Below the pieces are notes generated by a model, which saw only the letters and a list, made by a program, of their open reading frames with translations, did no database searches and was not told the DNA's origin. A stretch of DNA of 64,000 nt from Botrytis cinerea B05.10 (taxonomy: Eukaryota; Ascomycota; Leotiomycetes; Helotiales; Sclerotiniaceae): contig NC_037311.1 in the NCBI RefSeq assembly GCF_000143535.2, forward strand, positions 2,914,001 to 2,978,000, read 5' to 3'. The translations under genes were made by a program, and so were the position numbers. This document shows, one piece after another, positions 57,546-64,000 of the stretch (position 1 is its first letter; the number at the start of each line of letters is the position of its first letter).

Positions 57546-60500
57546 TAGGTGATTGGTTTAGAGATGGAGATGGGGATGGGGATTGACGGGAAGTGGGTAG
57601 ATGGGTGGTTCTGTTACCTGTAGGAATGGTAGTTTGGATCTCGCATATGCAGTGTGGTACATACAGCACAGGATGTAGCAGTAGCTATGCGCAAATGTGC
57701 AGGAATAGAATCGAATGGGATGGATGCGACGGCATGCAAGTGGTGCAGAAAAGGAATTTGATTGTGGGTCAAGAAATGGGAATGTCATGGTGTGGATGAT
57801 TTTGGATCGATCTGTGATTGATGACACCTTGGATGCGTCAATAATGTATGTATGATGTGGTAGGTATCCGGGTACTGGGGTCCTGTTATACCTTGCTCTT
57901 CTTCAGAGGGAACGGGACGAAGGGGGCGGGGGATGGAGATGGAGAGGGCGTTGAGATTGGGTGAAACGAGACGAGACGAGACACATTGAATCGGATTGAG
58001 GTAGGGAGGAACGAGGAGGTGAGTCCACTGGTGAGAAAGAGATGGGGCATGCCGGGGGAGAATGTGCGTATGCTCAATTGACAGATCTGGCAAACGATCT
58101 AAGGCGAAGACGACCCTTGGCCAATTCGTCCGACAGTTCGCCAATCTTCCAAGGACTTGATACATGCATGCAAAGCAGTCCCAATAAGGTTATTGGTAAG
58201 CATGCCTTTGGACTAGGTTACCGTTTTAAGAATTTTTGGGCAGATCGAGTGCATATACATCTGTGCATAGAAAGGACGAGGGGGAGGAGCTGAAATTGGC
58301 GTTTCCATGCCAGAAGCTGATGATAGTCCCCTGACCTGACGACATGCATTGTCGTGTAGAGCTTCTAGAGAATTCTCTTGCCGTCAAAAGAATAAGAAAT
58401 ATGCCCTACTAGTAGCATATATCGTCTAATTGAATCAGCCGTTAGCATAAAATGTCTTAAATATCAAACAAAGCAAATTCCAAACCCATGGTTTAGCAGT
58501 GGGGCAAGCCATCATCCATCCTATCCATCTTAGATTCCATCATCGGCATCAGCAACCCATCGATCGATTCGAGGCTGCTACCTCACGCCTCATCCTCTCA
58601 AGACGATTCCGGAGGCCCGGAGAGTTGAGGTCTCAGGGTTCGTCTACATTCGCCAAAAATGGTCCAGTGAGATCTTGTTTGCACAAATGAATTGGGAAAT
58701 ATTAGGCGTTAGCCTGAAACCCCAGTCGTTCTGTATATTTGATCCTTGAGGGGGATGTTGCGCTTGGGTCGCGTTCTGGTGGGGTAGGTGGATGGGTTTT
58801 GGGAAGATGTACGTAGACCTCGAGAAACCTGGGAAGCATAGTTTGATTTGATTTGATAGATGCAGGTGGATCTGGAAGTTGTGTGCTTTTTTGAAGAGGC
58901 AAAGAGATGGAGAAGAGCTTGAGGAAATTGTGGTTGTGAAGAATGGGATTGGCGGATGCGTGGATTTCATTTGGAAATATAGCTGCAGCAACCTGTCAGG
59001 AAATGTATCGATCGAAAGAACCCTTGTTAGTGAAGAGACTTGGGCTTGATCTTGGGGAATCGGGATTGAAGGGGAGATGGAAAGAGGTTCCGGGATGGAG
59101 CAGTGAATGGCAACCTTAAGGTAGAGCGGCTCGGGATCTTGCAGAACGGGAAATCTCAATGGGAATCTGAGATTGGAGATTGAAGGCGGCGTGGTGTAGC
59201 ATGGCATGGCGTGGCATGGCAGGATGGATTAGGTTTGAAGGTGGTGTTGCCGCATACGAAGTAGATTTGCTTGATCTGATGTCGCGAAGAGCGGAAATGA
59301 ATGTTGGAATGCGTTTGCCGACGTTGGTGTGTACCCAGGGTACTTTGTAAGCGGGTTGTGGTCAAATTGGAGCAAAAATCGAGGTCGATCTATGCATTTC
59401 ACGAATGTAACGGTAACCTCTTTATTAGTGGACTTGGATTCAATGCCGATGACTTGGAATGACTTGCGGTAGATGCCGTTATTACGGGACACCGTTATTC
59501 CACTTATCGTTCGATGACAAGCCATTGAATGTCTGACTGCGAATGAAGGACGCATTTCTGCATACTATGTGTGTTGCAATAGATGAAAGTTGCCAAAGGC
59601 ACGCTGTCGATCTCTCGCGGCAGTATGACCTGATCTACTTCATCTGTCGAGAGACCCATGTCGGAGGTCCAATCATGACCCATACAGCAAGCATCTTAGT
59701 TGCACGCACATCGTACATCGCACATCGTACATAGCTGCACCTAGCTGCACACATCTCAGCACCATGCATTCCCATGCATCTAGCCCAAGAACCACCACCG
59801 CGACCACAACAAACAGTGACAGTCTTGATGGCCGATCTTTCTCGTATTGTTCGCGTAAGTGTTCTTCTAGCGGGAGACTCCCCGGATAATGAGTGCATGT
59901 ATAATATATGCGTATACGTATCCTCGCACATGTATATGTATGTGTCTCTACCTATGCACACGTAACATTTGAACCTTCACATCGCACGGCTAGAGAGGTG
60001 ACATGCTTTGAGAATCCAACAGTGAGACTGTCTTTGACCGTTGACCGTCGCACGATTAGATAGTCCTTTGGCACTTTGCTTCATAATCCGCCCAAGGAAT
60101 CATAGCACTGATAGCAAGTCGTTTTACCGTTTTAACCAAACTACCCGCTTGCCCCACTGCCCCTTTACCAAACAACATTATGAACGGTTTGTACGCAGTG
60201 CCATGGCAGAATTGTGAGGAATCTAGGTCGGATCTAGTCGGATATCTTAATTGAACCGAGTATTTCGCATTTCGTTGATAATCATAATCCAGACTCTCCC
60301 TACAATTTCCTTATTCTCCGGCGACGGCAATCCCCTTGGCAGAAAAGAAAGGTCCTATCTACTTAGCAGGTTAGCATAGCTGCCGGCTCGAACCGGTAGG
60401 TAATTTATCCAATCTCATTCGAGGGTGGTGGTCGAACGAATGGTTGCTTGTTATCATTGCATTGGTAAAGCGTTTCTAAATCTTTTAGACCCGTTGCCCT

Positions 60501-60840
60501 TTTCAGGTAATCCATTTCCATTTTCATTTTCATCTTCTCCAACCATACATTCAGCTGAGAGTTTTGCCAGCTACTCCCCTCCACGCTGTCAACAAACACA
60601 TCCTGCTCTGCTCTGCAGTATAAAACGTTCGGCTTTCCATCTTCCTGCCAGTCCCCTGCCATTCAAAACATAAAAAGAAGTGCCCCCAAAAGAGGGGTTA
60701 GGGGTGGTATTGATCGCTCAGAGGTCTATCTTCCAGGGGAGACCCTTGACTAGAGGATAGAGTTTGCATCAAATGTCCCTTGACATCGGCGACCAGCTGC
60801 ACGATTGATTCAACTGGTAAGGAGGGAAAAAAGTGGTGGT

Positions 60841-60893
60841 GCTTGAATGCTTGCTTGTATGCTTGCCTGCTTGCCTGCTTGCCTGCTTGCCTT
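60841..60893. repeat. GCTTGCCT-type repeat
   Basis: GCTTGCCT octamers alternate with GCTTGAAT and GCTTGTAT variants on an octamer period. Confidence 0.85.
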
Positions 60894-61670
60894 TCAATGC
60901 TTTTTCCCCTCCGCCCCAGTTTTCCTTGATCATCGTCTTTCGATCCTCGAAACAATCTACCGGTAAATCTAGATAGTTTTGTTTTAAATGCCACTTGCTG
61001 CTTGCTACTTACTACTCGCTCTCGCTACCAACACTCAAACCCGCTAACTAGTAACCGTCTAGGTAGTTACAATTTACACCCCCAATACCTGGTGTACCAT
61101 CAGTGGCTATCTTTCAACGACTCCAACGCCTTGAACTTATTAAACATCTAAACATCCTAGACTGACAGATGTCAATACGTCTTGTTTCTTTTTCCATCTA
61201 AATCATATATTTCAATCCTTTTTCTCCGCTGCTACCGGTATCTCTATATTCCACCATCAAGTCAGTTTGACTATCCCTTCTGTTTTACATGCTTATTCCT
61301 AGCACGCACTTTTATTCTTCGCCAACTTCGTACTCAAACTTGTGACCGAGGTATAATCGGAGGAATAAAGCTTGTTCTAGCTTGTCTCATCGGAGCTGTT
61401 ACCGAGTTGTAACTTCGTGTATGAGTTTCACATCTAAAGCACAGCCATTTGTCAATATCGCATGGGTTTTAGAGCCTCGTCCCATATATTGTTTACTGTA
61501 TATTCACATCAACTTGTTCATTTCTTCGAATTTCCTCTTTTCGAAACTTTGACAGAGAAATTGGATGATCGATTGTGAACCGGAAGGAATAAAAGTATTC
61601 AATTAAACCTATTGTCATATCAAGGGTTCATCTTGTCAAAGGATAGACGAAAAAGTCAAGGTATATCAAG

Positions 61671-64000
61671 ATGGTATACTGTGGCAAGCCTTCACGGGGC
61701 TGCCAGATGTGCAGAACTCGAAGGATAAAGGTGTGGTCTTTACGTTGTCTATCAAAGAGAACTTTTGGTTTGCTAATATCATCCTCATAGTGTGATGAAA
61801 CCAAACCTACTTGCAACCAGTGTCAGAAATCAAGACGACAATGTCCAGGATACAAGGATGACTTCGATCTTGTCTTCCGTAATGAGACAAAAGCTACAGA
61901 AAGACGAGCACGACGATCATTAAAGAACAAGAGGGGCAGCAATAACAATACCCAGATCGGACCGGTAAATAGAAGTGATGCAAGTCGCAAGTTTTCAATT
62001 ATGTCTAACTCAAGTTCCTCCGATGCCGAGTTGATGTATTCAACGACTGGAATGGATCTGGCCAAGATTGAACCCGACGGCAATGATGCTTCATCCTCAG
62101 ATGCCCTAGGATTACAAGTGGCCTTCGCCAGCCCTATCGAGCAACAGGCACCATGTTATTTCATGTCAAATTTCGTCATTATACCACAAAGCGGACAAGC
62201 ACGAGGCTCGTTTGACTGGGTATTGCCATTAATCAAGACGGAAGCTTCTGACTCGGCGTTGTCACTTTCCTTCCAAGCTGTGGCTATGGCTTCTTTAGCA
62301 AACAGACCAAATGCAAGAGGAAGCAATTTAATGCATTTAGCTATTGAGAATTACGCCAAGGCCTTGAAGGTTGTTAATTTGGCGCTACAAAATTCAGTAC
62401 AACAAAAAGCCGATCAGACGTTAGCTTCGATTATATTACTGGGATTCTTCGAAACCATCACTCAAGAGAAAGCGAGTATCACGGCTTGGGGATCGCATAT
62501 CGATGGAGCTGTACAAATAGTGAAGATGAGAGGCAAAAAACAGTTAAGGACGAAAGTCGGTGTTGCTTTATTTCAAACTGTTCGCGGACAAATGGTACGC
62601 TAGTTGCCCCTCTTCTTAATGGCTTTGATACTAATATGCACTTAGCTTGTCAACTGTCTATCTTCATCCAAAACCCCCATGCTAGGCGCCGACTGGTGGT
62701 GCGCTGATGCTCAGAAAGATGAAGGGGCTGCCTTTGTGAACAGATTAAACCTTCAAGTAGCCGAACTGCGTGGTGATCTGAACAGAATTCTAATGTCACA
62801 TCCCCGGTCACCGGAGACTACCGAATTGGTGAATGAGATTATGCATCGTGCTCTAGAACTAGAGCAAGAGTATCAAAGATGGGAAGAAACGCAAACAAAA
62901 CAAACGGTAGCATGGGTAGATAATATTCCTGGGGGTGATATTACAAAAGCCGATGTATGTCCTGGACGAGTTGACCTTTACGCCGATGTGTTTGTCTGCT
63001 CATCATGGAATTTCTCCCGCGTATCAAGGATATTCATCGCTGCAATAATCATCCGTTGTGCAGCATGGACATGCTATCCCGTCGACTACCGAACCACGCC
63101 GGAGTACGCGCAAATGTCGAGGTTGGGTCAGGAAATGATTTCTGATATTATTGCTTCTGTTCCTTTTATGTTTGGGTGGCATTTAGATGCCGAGGGAAGA
63201 TTGAAACCGGGAGATCCGATGAGTGGCAACGATGCTACTGGTGTTAAGGCATTGGGAGGGGTTTATACAATCTGGCCGCTGTTATCAGTTAGCTGTAGTG
63301 ATTTTACGACGGATTCGCAGAGATTGTGGGTTAAGGGGCGATTCAAATTCATTTCGGAAGTCATGGGCTTAAATCAGGCGAAGGTTGTTAGTTGTGTAAG
63401 TTCTTTCTTTCCTCTTACTCTCTCACCCTACCATCTTTCCATTGCGTATGTACCACAGGCATACAAAAATCAATACTAACACACAATAGCTCCAACTCCG
63501 TCTTCCATCCATGATCGTCCGTCGCGATAACATGGGCTACGCACCACCGAACGCGACAAACTCTGTTAGACCTCCAGGTAATCCGGCAATTATGCCCACG
63601 CTCCCCCCTTCCATTTCGGCACTCAATTTTCAACAACGAGAAGCTATGAAGAGGGAAATGTGGGAAAGGGAACGGAAGGCTGCGATAGAGAAGGCGAGAG
63701 AGGAACAGCAGCAGCAGCAGCAACAACAAAAACAAGAACAAGAACAACAACATTTGGGGAGAGGCGTGCTGGAGACTAGTAGTGGAAATGTAGGGGGAGT
63801 GGGGTTAAATGGGATAGGAGCAATGAATGGAAATGGGTTGAGTAGTAGTGTCATGCTTCAATATCAACAGAGTAAATATGGGTTGGGCTTGAATGGGAAT
63901 GGGGCCGGAAATTCAAATGCGATGCAGAAAACAGGAGATTTGGGTTGGAAAATTAGTAATGAGCAGGGAAAGAAATACGCGTGGTTGGAGGGATTGGGAT
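61671..64000 (+). CDS. Zn2Cys6 fungal transcription factor (3' end beyond window)
   Basis: There are at least four exons: 61671-61730, 61791-62594, 62646-63395 and 63490 to the window end, with no stop reached; 708 codons are visible. The zinc cluster at residues 11-38 has perfect spacing CX2CX6CX6CX2CX6C (Cys11, 14, 21, 28, 31, 38), and intron 1 splits it just before Cys21. A basic linker (ERRARRSLKNKR) follows. The middle has the helical fungal transcription-factor region, with ILLGFFETITQEK, AWGSHIDGAVQIVKMRG and AWTCYPVDYR. Exon 4 is Gln-rich (residues encoded near 63705-63750) and Gly/Asn-rich, probably an activation domain. It acts in the nucleus as a pathway-specific regulator; targets are unknown. 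No obvious co-regulated cluster lies upstream in this window. Confidence 0.92.

Larger units (their letters stand above)
56377..61670. other. Microsatellite-rich intergenic region
   Basis: 5.3 kb with no convincing gene. Several minus-strand frames (57223-57669, 57785-58165, 58644-59207, 59229-59555) are Pro/Ser/His-rich and lack domains. The part after about 60.3 kb is probably promoter and 5' leader of the Zn2Cys6 gene. Simple repeats are listed separately. Confidence 0.5.

Noticed and set aside
58644..59207. 187-codon minus-strand frame in the last spacer
   Set aside because: Pro/Ser/His-rich translation without domain or splice logic; composition matches the surrounding non-coding DNA.

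Overview
This is nuclear DNA from a filamentous ascomycete. The evidence is short GT-AG introns (about 47-80 bp, with a few near 220-230 bp) carrying CTAAC/CTGAC-like branch points, a dispersed fungal-type 5S rRNA gene, a Zn2Cys6 regulator and a Fus3/Kss1-type (Pmk1/Bmp1) MAP kinase. The AT-rich, microsatellite-filled intergenic DNA and the protein sequences look like Sclerotiniaceae (Botrytis/Sclerotinia). That placement is inference from recalled similarity; no search was run.

Layout. 1-4.7 kb is AT-rich and gene-free, with simple repeats and a small array of hairpin units. 4.7-6.5 kb holds a seven-exon gene for a secreted, membrane-anchored protein of unknown function. 7.3-14.7 kb holds a divergent pair: SKI3 (minus) and a GH5 glucosylceramidase/sterylglucosidase (plus). 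14.7-19 kb is repeat-rich spacer that leads into the MAP kinase (19.0-20.3 kb). 21.4-29.6 kb is a compact housekeeping block: RMI1, an AP-1 beta subunit, a BolA2/Fra2-type protein, NIF3 and VPS51. 30.5-36.1 kb carries accessory genes: a secreted type-B carboxylesterase and a large OTT_1508-like deaminase fused to a MYND zinc finger. A 5S rRNA gene lies at 36.3 kb and a basic hypothetical protein at 37.1-37.9 kb. 39.1-41.2 kb has eIF3e and mitochondrial ribosomal protein mL49 diverging from a 239-bp promoter. 41.5-44.6 kb is the ARID-domain SWI/SNF subunit SWI1, with probable further 5' exons. After a long spacer come an EVE-domain (THYN1-like) protein with an 18-nt exon (48.6-49.9 kb), a tRNA-like element (50.5 kb), and an exportin-5/MSN5 karyopherin (52.1-56.4 kb). 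A 5.3-kb microsatellite-rich spacer follows. The window ends inside a Zn2Cys6 transcription factor gene.

Most genes are unrelated housekeeping functions: RNA decay, vesicle traffic, DNA repair, translation, chromatin, nuclear export and pathogenicity signalling. No biosynthetic gene cluster, intact transposon or CRISPR array was seen. The least explained component is the MYND/OTT_1508-like deaminase protein, which has an intact candidate zinc-deaminase motif and an internally duplicated C-terminal region. Exon boundaries below were set by hand from splice signals and from keeping reading frame and family motifs intact across each junction.
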